From: CAZXBB01 sp964638815
GTDB lineage: Bacteria > Planctomycetota > Phycisphaerae > Phycisphaerales > SM1A02
Direction of reading: 5' to 3'
NCBI GenBank assembly: GCA_964638815.1
Contig: CAZXBB010000464.1
Coordinates: 1-24,309 of the forward strand
Length of the DNA: 24,309 nucleotides
The position numbers and the translations under genes are program-made. Every line of letters starts with the position of its first letter. Position 1 is the stretch's first letter. The notes beneath the pieces were generated by a model, which saw only the letters and a list, made by a program, of their open reading frames with translations, did no database searches and was not told where the DNA came from. This document shows positions 6,074 through 14,150 of this stretch, piece after piece.

Positions 6074-8566
6074 ATGTCGAAGTCGCCCACAACCTGGCCG
6101 TTCGACGCGGAGCTGACGCTCGGCTCCGCGGCGCCCGTCAGCGGGCCCGTCCTGCTCGCCGTCCTCGTCGGCGTCGGATCCGTCCTGCTCATCGCCGGCG
6201 GGTTCCTCCTGTGGAACCGCGCCCTGACGCGAAAGGTCGAGCAGCGCACGGCCGCCTACCGGCGCGAGCTGGCGGAGCGGAAACGCTCGCAGAAGCTCCA
6301 GGCAAGCCGGAACGTCGTGCTCGAGCAGCTCGCGCGCGGCCGCTCTCTGCGACAGGTGCTGCGCACGCTGATCGAGGGCGTCGAGGCGGTCAAGCCGGGC
6401 ATGATGGGTTCGATCCTGCTCCTCGACGACGATAACAAGTGCCTGCGGGGCGCCGCGGCGCCGAGCCTGCCCGAGTCGTACAACAAGGCGATCGACGGGG
6501 TGAAGATCGGGAAGAACGTCGGCTCCTGCGGCGCCGCCGCGTTCACCGGCCGCCGGGTGATCGCGGCCGACATCATGGATCATCCGAACTGGGAGGCGTA
6601 CCGCGATCTCGCGCGGAAGGCGAACCTCGGGTCCTGCTGGTCGGAGCCGATCGTCTCGTCGTCGTCGCAGATCCTCGGCACGCTCGCGATGTATTACGCG
6701 GAGGCCCGGGAGCCGACCGCCGACGACCTCGAGCTCCTGAAGAACACGGCCAACCTCGCCGGCATCGCGATCCAGCGATCGAAGACCGAGCTGGCCCTCC
6801 GCGCCAGCGACGCCAAGCTGGCGAGCTACGCAGCCGAGCTCGAGGATCGGGTGGCGAAGCGGACGCGTGATCTCGAGGCCGCCCGCGACGAGCTCCTCGC
6901 GCTCAACGATCGCTTCCGCGCCGCCAAGGACACGGCGGAGGTCGCGAGCCTGTCGAAGAGCGAGTTCCTCGCGAACATGTCGCACGAGATCCGCTCGCCG
7001 ATGACCGCGATCCTCGGGTACGCCGAGATCGTGTACGACGAGGAAAAGCGCACCGGCGCCCCGTCCTCGCGTATCGAGGCGATCGACACCATCCGGCGGA
7101 ACGGCAAGCAGCTCCTTGCCATCATCAACGACATCCTCGACCTGTCGAAGTTCGAAGCCGGGAAGATGACCGTCGAGCGCGAGCTGTGCTCGCCGGTGCT
7201 CATCGTCAATGACGTGATCGACCTGATGCGGGTCCGCGCGGATGCCAAGGGGCTTTCGCTCGACACGGTCTACGAAGGGGCGATTCCGGCGACGATCGAG
7301 AGCGACGCCACGCGGCTGCGCCAGATCATGGTGAACCTCATCGGGAACGCGATCAAGTTCACGGAGCGAGGCGGCATCCGGGTCACGGTGCGGCTCGTCC
7401 ACCCCGAGGGTGGCCCCGAGCCGCTGCTCGCGTTCGAGGTGCTCGACAGCGGCATCGGCATCGATGACGCGCACATGGAGGAGCTGTTCCAGCCGTTCGC
7501 CCAGGCCGACGCGTCCACGACGCGGAAGTTCGGCGGCACCGGGCTCGGGCTCACGATCTCGCGTCGCTTCGCCATGCTGCTCGGCGGCGACATCACGGTC
7601 GAGGGCGCCCGCGGCGTGGGCTGCACCTTCACGGTGTCCGTCGGCACGGGCCCCCTCGACGCCGTGCGGATGGTCGAGCCGGGCAGCACGCTCGGCTACG
7701 ACATCGACGCCGACAGGACGCCGGCGCCCGAAGGCGAGGAGCCGGGCCCCGAGGACGAGTTCACGCTCGACGGGATCCGGATCCTCCTCGCGGAGGACAC
7801 GCTCGACAACCAGCGGCTGATCATGCACCACCTGCGTCGCTGGGGCGCCCACCTCGAGATCGCCGACGACGGGCGGGCCGCCGTCGAGAGCGTGCTCCAG
7901 GCGGAGCGCAACGGGGATCCCTTCGATCTCGTCCTCATGGACATGCAGATGCCGGAGATGGACGGCTACGAGGCGACGCGGCGTCTTCGCGAAAGCGGGT
8001 TCGCCCGCCCGATCATCGCCCTCACCGCCCACGCGATGCGCGGGGACCGCGAGCGCTGTCTCGCCGCCGGCATGGACGATTACGTCTCGAAGCCCATCGA
8101 ACCCTCCGTCCTCTTCACCGCCATCATCCAGGCGGTCGGCCGCGCGATGCTGGACGACTTCGCGGGCAACGGAACGGCTGACGGGATAACCGAGGCTCCG
8201 CCCGCTCCCCCGGAGCCGCCGCCGCCGGAGACGATCATCGACGCCGCGGCGGCGCTCGAGCGGGCGGGCGGCTCGCCGGAGCTTCTCACCGAGCTGATCG
8301 ACATCTTCCTCGGGGAGTCGAGCCGCCGACTGGCGGATCTCCACCGCGCGGCCGGAAAGGGCGACGTGGAGGAGGTTCACCGGACGGCGCACCAGATCAA
8401 GGGCTCGGTGGCGAACTTCTCGGCGGCCGCCGCCACGGAGGCCGCGTTCCGCGTCGAGCGGCTCGCGCAGGAGGGCGACGGCGCGGACCTCGATAACGCC
8501 CTCGCCGCGCTCGATCGCGAGATCGCGCGTCTGCGGCCCGAGCTGCTGGCGCTGCGGGACGGCTGA
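6074..8566 (+). CDS. Hybrid sensor histidine kinase (TM-GAF-HisKA-HATPase-REC-HPt)
   Basis: From ATG 6074 the protein has 830 residues; upstream in-frame codons to 5969 read as non-coding leader. One transmembrane helix lies at ~24-46 and is followed by a coiled coil. A GAF-like sensor domain (~80-245) contains the redox- or ligand-type motif GSCGAAAFTGRRV, and a second coiled coil follows. HisKA carries the phospho-acceptor His304 (NMSHEIRSPM). HATPase_c has the N box near 417-430 and the G boxes DSGIGID and GTGLGL. The receiver domain has phospho-acceptor Asp623 (LVLMDMQMPEMDG) and a KP motif, and the C-terminal HPt carries His773 (TAHQIKGS). This gives a complete His-Asp-His relay, but no partner response regulator is in the window. 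TACAAT at 6051-6056 could be a -10. It is not obviously linked to the lys genes downstream. Confidence 0.93.
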   Translation: MSKSPTTWPFDAELTLGSAAPVSGPVLLAVLVGVGSVLLIAGGFLLWNRALTRKVEQRTAAYRRELAERKRSQKLQASRNVVLEQLARGRSLRQVLRTLIEGVEAVKPGMMGSILLLDDDNKCLRGAAAPSLPESYNKAIDGVKIGKNVGSCGAAAFTGRRVIAADIMDHPNWEAYRDLARKANLGSCWSEPIVSSSSQILGTLAMYYAEAREPTADDLELLKNTANLAGIAIQRSKTELALRASDAKLASYAAELEDRVAKRTRDLEAARDELLALNDRFRAAKDTAEVASLSKSEFLANMSHEIRSPMTAILGYAEIVYDEEKRTGAPSSRIEAIDTIRRNGKQLLAIINDILDLSKFEAGKMTVERELCSPVLIVNDVIDLMRVRADAKGLSLDTVYEGAIPATIESDATRLRQIMVNLIGNAIKFTERGGIRVTVRLVHPEGGPEPLLAFEVLDSGIGIDDAHMEELFQPFAQADASTTRKFGGTGLGLTISRRFAMLLGGDITVEGARGVGCTFTVSVGTGPLDAVRMVEPGSTLGYDIDADRTPAPEGEEPGPEDEFTLDGIRILLAEDTLDNQRLIMHHLRRWGAHLEIADDGRAAVESVLQAERNGDPFDLVLMDMQMPEMDGYEATRRLRESGFARPIIALTAHAMRGDRERCLAAGMDDYVSKPIEPSVLFTAIIQAVGRAMLDDFAGNGTADGITEAPPAPPEPPPPETIIDAAAALERAGGSPELLTELIDIFLGESSRRLADLHRAAGKGDVEEVHRTAHQIKGSVANFSAAAATEAAFRVERLAQEGDGADLDNALAALDREIARLRPELLALRDG

Positions 8567-8591
8567 CGCGGGCGACCGGACCGGATATCCT
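8563..8591 (+). promoter_or_regulatory. Possible promoter of the lysW operon
   Basis: CTGACG (8563-8568) and TATCCT (8586-8591) each match four of six consensus positions and are 17 bp apart. They overlap the stop of the kinase gene and lie ~90 bp before lysW. TATCCT also precedes the GT-C gene. No lysine riboswitch-like fold was recognised in the leader. Confidence 0.35.
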
Positions 8592-8668
8592 GATCGCCCC
8601 CGCCCGCCCCCGCCCGCGACTGAGCGCGGCGGACGCATCCCGCTCTTTCCCCTTTCCCCTTGAATGCC

Positions 8669-8672
8669 GGAG
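8669..8672 (+). promoter_or_regulatory. Shine-Dalgarno of lysW
   Basis: GGAG lies seven bases before ATG 8680. It fixes the start of a 55-codon gene that is easily missed because of its size. Confidence 0.7.
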
Positions 8673-8679
8673 TGACGTG

Positions 8680-8847
8680 ATGGCGACGCAGTGTCCGATC
8701 TGCGACGGAGAGCTCGAGTTGGCCGACGACATCGTGCCCGGCGAGCTGCTCGAGTGCCCGGAGTGCGGCACGGAGCTCGAGATCGAATCGATCGAGCCGG
8801 TGGTCGTGACCGAGGCGCCGAGCGAGGAAGAGGACTGGGGCCAGTAG
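8680..8847 (+). CDS. lysW: LysW amino-group carrier protein, C-terminal Gln variant
   Basis: This 55-residue acidic protein starts MATQCPICDGELELADD and has two zinc-binding CxxC pairs (Cys5/Cys8 and Cys26/Cys29) in a rubredoxin-like knuckle. LysW carries the growing amino acid on its C-terminus so that LysX, LysZ, LysY and LysJ can act on a protected intermediate. Characterised members end in a conserved EDWGE, and the terminal Glu gamma-carboxyl forms the isopeptide bond. Here the last codons are GAC TGG GGC CAG TAG, so the protein ends EEEDWGQ. The acidic EEEDWG tail is kept and only the attachment residue is changed. Gln cannot be activated by a carboxylate-amine ligase unless it is first deamidated. 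It is the first gene of the operon, with lysX 48 bases downstream. Confidence 0.93.
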   Translation: MATQCPICDGELELADDIVPGELLECPECGTELEIESIEPVVVTEAPSEEEDWGQ

Positions 8848-8895
8848 CCCGCGCCGCCGGTGGCTCAATCCGGACGTCAGAAAGGCCGGACCCGC

Positions 8896-9750
8896 ATGCT
8901 CCGACTCGGTTTTCTCCATTCCCTGATCCGCCCCGACGAGAAGATGATCCTCGCCGAGCTGAAGAAACGTCGCGACGTCGCGACGGTCATGATCGACGTG
9001 CGGAAGCTGCACTTCCACGTCGGGCACGACCGCTTCGACGTGGACGTCGCGCTCGAGCGATGCATCAACCACTCGCGGGCGGTGCACGCCCTCAAGCTGT
9101 TCGAAAGCGCGGGCATCCCCTGCGTGAACGCCTACCACGTCGGCAACATCTGCGGCGACAAGCTGCTCACGTCGGTCGCGCTGAGCGACGCCGGTGTGCC
9201 GCAGCCCGAGGTGCGCGTCGCCTTCACGGAGGAGACCGCGATCGAGGCGATCGAGCGCATGGGCTATCCCGTCGTGCTCAAGCCCGCCGTCGGCTCGTGG
9301 GGCAGGCTGCTCTCAAAGGTCAACGATCGCGACGCGGCCGAGTCGATCCTCGAGCACAAGACGGTCCTCGGCAGCTATCACCATTCGATCTTCTACATCC
9401 AGAAGTACGTTGCCAAGCGCCAGCGCGACATCCGCAGCTTCGTCGTCGGCGACCGCTGCATCGCGGCGATCTACCGCACGTCGGACCACTGGATCACGAA
9501 CACCGCGCGCGGCGCGGTGGCCGCGAACTGCCCGCTCACGGACGAGCTGTGCGACATCTCCGTGCGCGCGGCCGAGGCGGTCGGCGGCGGCGTCGTGGCG
9601 GTGGACGTCTTCGAGACGGACAACGGCCTGCTCGTCAACGAGGTCAACTACACGATGGAGTTCAGGAACAGCGTGTCGGTGACCGGCGTGGACATCCCGA
9701 AGCACATCGTCGATTACACGGTCAGCCGCGCCTGCCCCGCTCCCGTATGA
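8896..9750 (+). CDS. lysX: LysW-amino acid ligase LysX (ATP-grasp)
   Basis: The 284-residue form starts at ATG 8896 (MLRLGFLHSLIRPDEKM), which matches the usual LysX N-terminus. A GTG at 8860 would add 12 unfamiliar residues. LysX uses ATP to join the alpha-amino group of alpha-aminoadipate, or glutamate in ArgX-type enzymes, to the LysW C-terminal gamma-carboxyl. Family landmarks are VALERCINHSRAVHALK, CGDKLLTSVALSDAGVPQP, YPVVLKPAVGSWGRLLSKV, FYIQKYV, HWITNTARGA and the metal-binding VNEVNYTMEFRNSV near the end, all strongly LysX/RimK-like. I cannot decide between aminoadipate and glutamate specificity from sequence alone. Its stop overlaps the lysY start (ATGA, 9747-9750). Confidence 0.95.
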   Translation: MLRLGFLHSLIRPDEKMILAELKKRRDVATVMIDVRKLHFHVGHDRFDVDVALERCINHSRAVHALKLFESAGIPCVNAYHVGNICGDKLLTSVALSDAGVPQPEVRVAFTEETAIEAIERMGYPVVLKPAVGSWGRLLSKVNDRDAAESILEHKTVLGSYHHSIFYIQKYVAKRQRDIRSFVVGDRCIAAIYRTSDHWITNTARGAVAANCPLTDELCDISVRAAEAVGGGVVAVDVFETDNGLLVNEVNYTMEFRNSVSVTGVDIPKHIVDYTVSRACPAPV

Positions 9751-10778
9751 CCGTCACCGCGTCCATCGCCGGCGCGTCGGGCTACGCCGGCGGCGACCTG
9801 CTGCGTCTGCTGCTCGGGCATCCCCGGGTCGAGCTGCGTCAGGTCACCTCGACGCGTCACGCCGGCCGGGGCGTGACGAAGATCCACCCGAACCTCCGTA
9901 AGCGGACGAACCTCGTCTTCTCGCCTCTCGACGAGATCGGGCCGTGCGACGTCATCTTCTCGTGCCTGCCGCACGGGGAGACCGGCGCTCACATCGACGC
10001 CTTCCGCGCGAAGGCGGGGCGCGTCATCGATCTGAGCGCCGATCATCGCCTGAGAGACGCGGCCGCCTACGCCCGGTGGTACGGCGCCCCCCACCCGCGT
10101 CCGGAGCTCCTCGGACAGTTCGTCTATGGCATTCCCGAGCTTCGCCGCGACGAGATGAAGGACGCGACGCTCATCTCGAGCGCCGGGTGCAACGCCACGG
10201 CGACGATCCTCGCGCTGTGGCCGCTCTATGCCGCGCACGTCGTTGCGTCGGGGCGGACGGTGGTCGAGGTGAAGGTCGGCTCGAGCGAGGCCGGCAACCG
10301 TGCGACGGACGCGTCCCACCACCCCGAGCGTGTCGGCTGCGTGCGGTCGTTCATGCCGACCGGGCACCGGCACACGGCGGAGATCGAGCAGGAGCTCGGT
10401 GACGGGCCGATCCATTTTTCCGCGACATCCATCGAGATGGTGCGCGGCGTGCTGGCGACCTGTCACGTCTTCCTCGACCGCGACCTCGAGGAGAAGGACG
10501 TGTGGAAGATCTTCCGCGCCGCGTACGGCGACGAGCCTTTCATCCGCATCGTCAAGGAGCGCGACGGGCTGTACCGATTCCCGGAGCCGAAGCTGCTCGC
10601 GGGCACGAACTACTGCGACATCGGCTTCCAGCTCGACCCGGAGACGCGCCGGCTCGTGGTGGTGAGCGCGATCGACAACCTCATGAAGGGCGCCGCGGGC
10701 CAGGCGGTGCAGGCGTTCAACATCATGCTCGGGTTCGACGAGACGACGGGGCTCGAGTTCCCGGGGCTGCACCCCTGA
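9747..10778 (+). CDS. lysY: LysW-aminoadipyl/glutamyl-phosphate reductase LysY
   Basis: This 343-residue ArgC-family dehydrogenase reduces the acyl phosphate on LysW to the semialdehyde with NADPH. The Rossmann motif GASGYAGGDLLRLL starts near residue 8. The catalytic Cys148 sits in SSAGCNATATI; the GCNAT form is the LysY type, whereas ArgC usually has GCYPT. HRHTAEIEQEL contributes the conserved active-site His region, and the C-terminal SAIDNLMKGAAGQAVQ is the classic family motif. It is coupled to lysX by ATGA overlap and is followed by the glutamine amidotransferase gene after only four bases. Confidence 0.95.
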   Translation: MTVTASIAGASGYAGGDLLRLLLGHPRVELRQVTSTRHAGRGVTKIHPNLRKRTNLVFSPLDEIGPCDVIFSCLPHGETGAHIDAFRAKAGRVIDLSADHRLRDAAAYARWYGAPHPRPELLGQFVYGIPELRRDEMKDATLISSAGCNATATILALWPLYAAHVVASGRTVVEVKVGSSEAGNRATDASHHPERVGCVRSFMPTGHRHTAEIEQELGDGPIHFSATSIEMVRGVLATCHVFLDRDLEEKDVWKIFRAAYGDEPFIRIVKERDGLYRFPEPKLLAGTNYCDIGFQLDPETRRLVVVSAIDNLMKGAAGQAVQAFNIMLGFDETTGLEFPGLHP

Positions 10779-10782
10779 CCGC

Positions 10783-11439
10783 ATGTGTCGCCTCCTCGCC
10801 ATCCGATCGCGGCATCCGGCTGACGTGACCGACCCGCTCCGTCGGTTCGCGGCCATCGCGAAGGACAGCCGCGAGTACCAGGGTCACGGCTGGGGGTGCG
10901 CCTGGATCGACGACGATGGCGACTGGTCGATGCACCACGACATCCGCCCCGTTTGGGAGGACGACCTCACGCGGTTTCCCGCGACCCGGCTCCTGCTCGC
11001 CCACGCCCGCAGCGCCTTCCGCGACGAGGGCATCGCCGTCGAGAACAACATGCCGTTCCGCAACGGCGATCTCGTCTTCATCTTCAACGGCGAGCTCCAC
11101 GGCGTCCGCATCCGCGCCGAGGGGCGCATCGGCGCCGAGAAGGTCTTCAACGTCATGCGTCGCTTCGCGGGCGACGGGCTCGAAGACGCGGTGCGGCGCG
11201 GCACGGAGGTCATCCGCCGCCGGACGCGGTACGCCCGCGCGATCAACGTCATCCTGAGCGACGGTCGCGAGATCGTGGCCGGATCGTCGTTCCGGGAGGA
11301 CCCGGACTACTTCACCATGCACTGTCGCGGCGGGGATGGCGCCGGGTCGCCGCTCGTGATATGCTCGGAGCCGTGGCCGGAGACGGACCGCGGCGGCTGG
11401 ACGCCGATCGCCAACGGAGAGGTACGCGCATTCCGATGA
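10783..11439 (+). CDS. Stand-alone class II glutamine amidotransferase in the lysW operon
   Basis: This 218-residue protein starts MCRLLAIRS; removal of Met exposes Cys2 as the N-terminal nucleophile of an Ntn-type class II amidotransferase. Other family marks are GHGWG (34-38), His74-x-Arg76 (LLLAHARSAF), NNMPF (88-92) and the oxyanion-hole Asn102-Gly103 (FIFNGEL). Near the C-terminus it has SSFREDPDYFTMH and a Ser-Glu-Pro-Trp. It resembles the single-domain YafJ/EgtC/Dug3 group and has no synthase domain. EgtC and Dug3 hydrolyse gamma-glutamyl amide bonds. The gene sits four bases after lysY and overlaps lysZ by ATGA, so it is co-translated with the pathway. Likely substrates are the terminal Gln of LysW (deamidation to Glu) or the gamma-glutamyl bond holding product on LysW (release). 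Both roles are inference. Confidence 0.9.
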   Translation: MCRLLAIRSRHPADVTDPLRRFAAIAKDSREYQGHGWGCAWIDDDGDWSMHHDIRPVWEDDLTRFPATRLLLAHARSAFRDEGIAVENNMPFRNGDLVFIFNGELHGVRIRAEGRIGAEKVFNVMRRFAGDGLEDAVRRGTEVIRRRTRYARAINVILSDGREIVAGSSFREDPDYFTMHCRGGDGAGSPLVICSEPWPETDRGGWTPIANGEVRAFR

Positions 11440-12230
11440 TCGTCATCAAGATCGGCGGCGGGGCCGACATCGACTACGACGCCGTGTTTCGCAACCTGAA
11501 GCGCCGGATCGACGCGGGCGAGCGCTTCGTCGTCGTGCACGGCGCGAACCACGAGATGCGCGTCGTCTCGGAGCAGCTCGGTCACCCGCCGCGGATGATC
11601 ACGTCGGTCTCCGGCTACGAGAGCCGGTACACCGACGCCGAGACGATGGACATCTTCCGCATGGTCTACTGCGGCAAGGTGAACAAGCGGCTCGTCGAGC
11701 TCTGCCAGCGGATCGGCATCAACGCCGTCGGGCTCGCCGGGGTGGACGGCCGGCTGCTCACCGGCGTGCGAAAGAAGGCGCTCCGCATCGTAGAGAACGG
11801 CAGGCGCCGGATCATCCACGACGACTACTCGGGCACGATCGAGGCCGTGAACACGGATCTCCTCCTGCTCCTCGCCGATGCCGGCTACCTGCCCCTCGTG
11901 TGTCCGCCCGCCCTGAGCGAGGAGCACGAGGCGATCAACGTTGACGGCGACCGCGCGGCGGCGCGGATCGCGGCTGCGCTGCGGGCCGAGGCGCTCATCA
12001 TCCTCTCGAACGTGCCCGGTCTGCTGCGCGACAAGGACGACGAGTCGAGCCTGATCCGCGACATCGACCGGCATCGCATGGACGAGTTCGCCGAGGGACG
12101 CATGAAGAAAAAGACATTAGGCGCGGTGGAGGCACTCGAGGCCGGCGTCGGACGCGTGATCTTCGCCGACGCGAGGGTCGAGGATCCGATCGACCGCGCG
12201 CTCGATCTCGAAGGCACGGTGATCCGATGA
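11436..12230 (+). CDS. lysZ: LysW-aminoadipate/glutamate kinase LysZ
   Basis: This 264-residue member of the ArgB/amino-acid kinase family phosphorylates the side-chain carboxylate of the LysW-bound amino acid. It has an N-terminal MIVIKIGGGADIDYD with the phosphate-binding glycines, the substrate loop FVVVHGANHEMRVVSEQLG, INAVGLAGVDGRLL, the region IIHDDYSGTIEAVNTDLLLL, the INVDGDRAAARIA segment and the ATP-binding LSNVPGLLRD. A lysine-rich GRMKKKTLGAVEAL occurs near the end, as in Thermus LysZ. The start is coupled to the amidotransferase stop and the stop to the lysJ start, both by ATGA. Confidence 0.95.
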   Translation: MIVIKIGGGADIDYDAVFRNLKRRIDAGERFVVVHGANHEMRVVSEQLGHPPRMITSVSGYESRYTDAETMDIFRMVYCGKVNKRLVELCQRIGINAVGLAGVDGRLLTGVRKKALRIVENGRRRIIHDDYSGTIEAVNTDLLLLLADAGYLPLVCPPALSEEHEAINVDGDRAAARIAAALRAEALIILSNVPGLLRDKDDESSLIRDIDRHRMDEFAEGRMKKKTLGAVEALEAGVGRVIFADARVEDPIDRALDLEGTVIR

Positions 12231-13426
12231 GCAAGGCGTCGACCGACTGGGCGGCGATCCAGTCGCAATTCGAGTTCGACGTCTACCCCAAGCGCGACGC
12301 GGTGCTCGTCCGCGGCCGCGGCGCGAAGGTGTGGGACGCGGCGGGTCGCGAGTATCTCGACGCGGCGGCCGGCTACGGCGTCGCGAACGTCGGTCACTGC
12401 AACGAGGCGGTCGTCGCGGCGATCGCGCGACAGACCGACCGGCTCCTCACCTGCCCCGGCACGTTCCACTGCGACGTCCGGGCCCGCCTCCTCGAGAAGC
12501 TGAGCGGCATCGTCCCGATCCCGAACGCGCGGACGTATCTCTGCAACTCCGGCACGGAGGCGATGGAGGCGGCGATCAAGTTCGCCCGGTTCTCGACGGA
12601 GCGCGTCGGGATCGTCGCAACCCATCGCGGCTTCCACGGCCGCACGCTCGGCGCCCTGAGCGCGACGCACGATCCGCGTCACCGCGACGACTTCGGGCCG
12701 CTCGTCCCCGGCTTCACGCACGTGCCGTACGACGACCCGGAGGCGCTCGCCGCCGCGGTCACGAACGAAACGGCCGCGATCGTCCTCGAGGTCGTCCAGG
12801 GCGAAGGCGGGGTGCACGTCGCGAGCGCGGCTTTCCTCGAGACGGCGCAGCGGGTCTGCCGCGAGCACGGCGCGCTCCTCGTCGTCGACGAGGTACAGAC
12901 GGGCTTCTGCCGCACCGGACGCATGTTCGCGTCGATGCACCACGATCTCGAGCCCGACATCATGTGCCTCGCGAAGGGCATCGCCGGCGGCCTCCCTCTC
13001 GGCGCGGCGGTCTGCGGCGAACGCGTGCGTCCCCCCGCCGGCCGCCACGGCTCGACGTTCGCGGGCAGCCCGCTCTCGTGCGCGGCGGCCCTGGCCGCGA
13101 TCGGCTACATGGAGGAGCACGACCTCGCGGAACGGGCGCGCACACGGGGAGACATGCTCGTCGCGCGGCTGCAGGAGCACGATCTGCCCGCAGTGCGCGC
13201 GATCCGTCACCTCGGCCTCATGGTCGGTCTCGAGCTGAAGGTGCGTGTTCAGCCCGTCCTCGAGACGCTCCTCGAACACGGGGTGATTGCGCTGCCGGCG
13301 GGTCGCACGGTCCTGCGTCTGCTGCCGCCGCTGGTGATCACGGACGAGGAGATCGAGATCCTGGCGGGCGAGGTGGTGGTGGCACTGTCGGGGTCGGGAG
13401 CGCGCGAAGAGCACGCATCGGACTGA
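12227..13426 (+). CDS. lysJ: LysW-semialdehyde aminotransferase LysJ
   Basis: This 399-residue class III, PLP-dependent aminotransferase of the ArgD/LysJ group converts the LysW-bound semialdehyde to LysW-lysine (or LysW-ornithine) using glutamate as amino donor. Motifs are DAAAGYGVANVGHCNEAV near the N-terminus, CNSGTEAMEAAIKFAR (cofactor phosphate site), HRGFHGRTLGAL, LLVVDEVQTGFCRTG with the PLP-contacting Asp, and Lys250 in CLAKGIAGGLPLGA as the Schiff-base lysine, followed by HGSTFAGSPLSCAAALA. It is the last gene of the operon; no lysK peptidase follows, and the next gene is on the other strand. Confidence 0.95.
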   Translation: MSKASTDWAAIQSQFEFDVYPKRDAVLVRGRGAKVWDAAGREYLDAAAGYGVANVGHCNEAVVAAIARQTDRLLTCPGTFHCDVRARLLEKLSGIVPIPNARTYLCNSGTEAMEAAIKFARFSTERVGIVATHRGFHGRTLGALSATHDPRHRDDFGPLVPGFTHVPYDDPEALAAAVTNETAAIVLEVVQGEGGVHVASAAFLETAQRVCREHGALLVVDEVQTGFCRTGRMFASMHHDLEPDIMCLAKGIAGGLPLGAAVCGERVRPPAGRHGSTFAGSPLSCAAALAAIGYMEEHDLAERARTRGDMLVARLQEHDLPAVRAIRHLGLMVGLELKVRVQPVLETLLEHGVIALPAGRTVLRLLPPLVITDEEIEILAGEVVVALSGSGAREEHASD

Positions 13427-13475
13427 CGCGCAGAACGGCGGAGCCGCCGCCGGCCCGACCCTGCGCACCGGAGCC

Positions 13476-13530
13476 GCCCCCGCTGGCCCGGCCGACCCCG
13501 GTCGCGCCCCCGCCGGCCCGGCCGACCCCG
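13476..13530. repeat. Two direct GC-rich copies, 30-bp period
   Basis: A 25-base unit at 13476-13500 recurs at 13506-13530 with one mismatch (CCCCCGCTGG versus CCCCCGCCGG, then CCCGGCCGACCCCG). A more degenerate copy may precede it near 13443. It lies between the convergent lysJ and TPR-like genes. It contains no gene. Confidence 0.7.
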
Positions 13531-13537
13531 GGGGATC

Positions 13538-14050
13538 TCACACCGGCACGTCATCCTGCATGAACGCATCCGCTTCCTCGTCCTCCGGACGCGGGCGGAT
13601 CTCCTCGTTGCGCTTGATGATGCGGGCGCACGCGTTGTATCGCAGACGCGGATCCTCGTTGCCCTGCGGCGCGAGCGGCTCGGCCTTCTCGTACCAGTCC
13701 ATCGCCTTCGCGAACCAGTCGAAGATCACGTAGCCGGGCGAGCCCTCCTCCGCCTGCGCCTTGGCCCAGCGCTCGCAGATGACGCCGGCGTAGTACGTGC
13801 GCGCGTACTCGTCCTTCAGACGCGGGAGCATCTCCTCGACGTGCCGGATGTTGACGCGGAACGCGCGGCCGAACTGGTCCGTCATTGACAGGATCAGGCA
13901 CTTGAGCGCGTCCTGGTTGTCGGGGTCGGCCCGCAGGATGTCGCGGCAGATGCTCTCGGCGTCGCGCGGCTCGTTGAGGAGCCGGTACCGGTGCGCCTTC
14001 TCCTGCGCACGGGGGATGCCGGCCGCGGAGATCGTCTTCAGCTCGAACAT
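13538..14050 (-). CDS. Small TPR-like cytoplasmic protein
   Basis: The 170-residue protein starts at ATG 14050, preceded by GGAG in a plausible Shine-Dalgarno position. It has no signal peptide or membrane segment. Residues ~15-60 (AHRYRLLNEPRDAESICRD then ILRADPDNQDALKCLIL) read as a TPR-like helical pair. A second helical unit with IFDWFAKAMDWYEKAEPL lies at ~105-125, and the C-terminus is acidic. I cannot name a function. It follows the CRTAC1 gene in the same orientation after 100 bp and converges on lysJ. The +1 frame (13551-14063) is a shadow of it. Confidence 0.75.
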   Translation of the reverse strand: MFELKTISAAGIPRAQEKAHRYRLLNEPRDAESICRDILRADPDNQDALKCLILSMTDQFGRAFRVNIRHVEEMLPRLKDEYARTYYAGVICERWAKAQAEEGSPGYVIFDWFAKAMDWYEKAEPLAPQGNEDPRLRYNACARIIKRNEEIRPRPEDEEADAFMQDDVPV

Positions 14051-14150
14051 GGGTGGGCTCCATGGTGGCTACCAGTAGCAGCGATCAGTGGTGGCAATCA
14101 GCGTAGCGAATGCCCATGAACCGTGCCAGTTCCGGTTGACGAGCGTCCAT

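Noticed and set aside
5876..8638. 920-codon open frame on the minus strand
   Set aside because: Exact mirror of the sensor kinase, whose domains and catalytic residues are unambiguous on the plus strand.
8567..8679. Lysine riboswitch upstream of lysW
   Set aside because: The leader is only about 110 bp, is C-rich, and shows none of the conserved lysine-aptamer helices.
8691..10778. Long frame fusing a leader to lysY
   Set aside because: Its first 350 codons are an out-of-frame reading of lysW and lysX; the ATGA overlap marks the true lysY start.
14051..14150. tRNA or small RNA in the gap after the CRTAC1 gene
   Set aside because: No cloverleaf or T-loop motif; only loose GGTGGC and CAGCG-type repeats.
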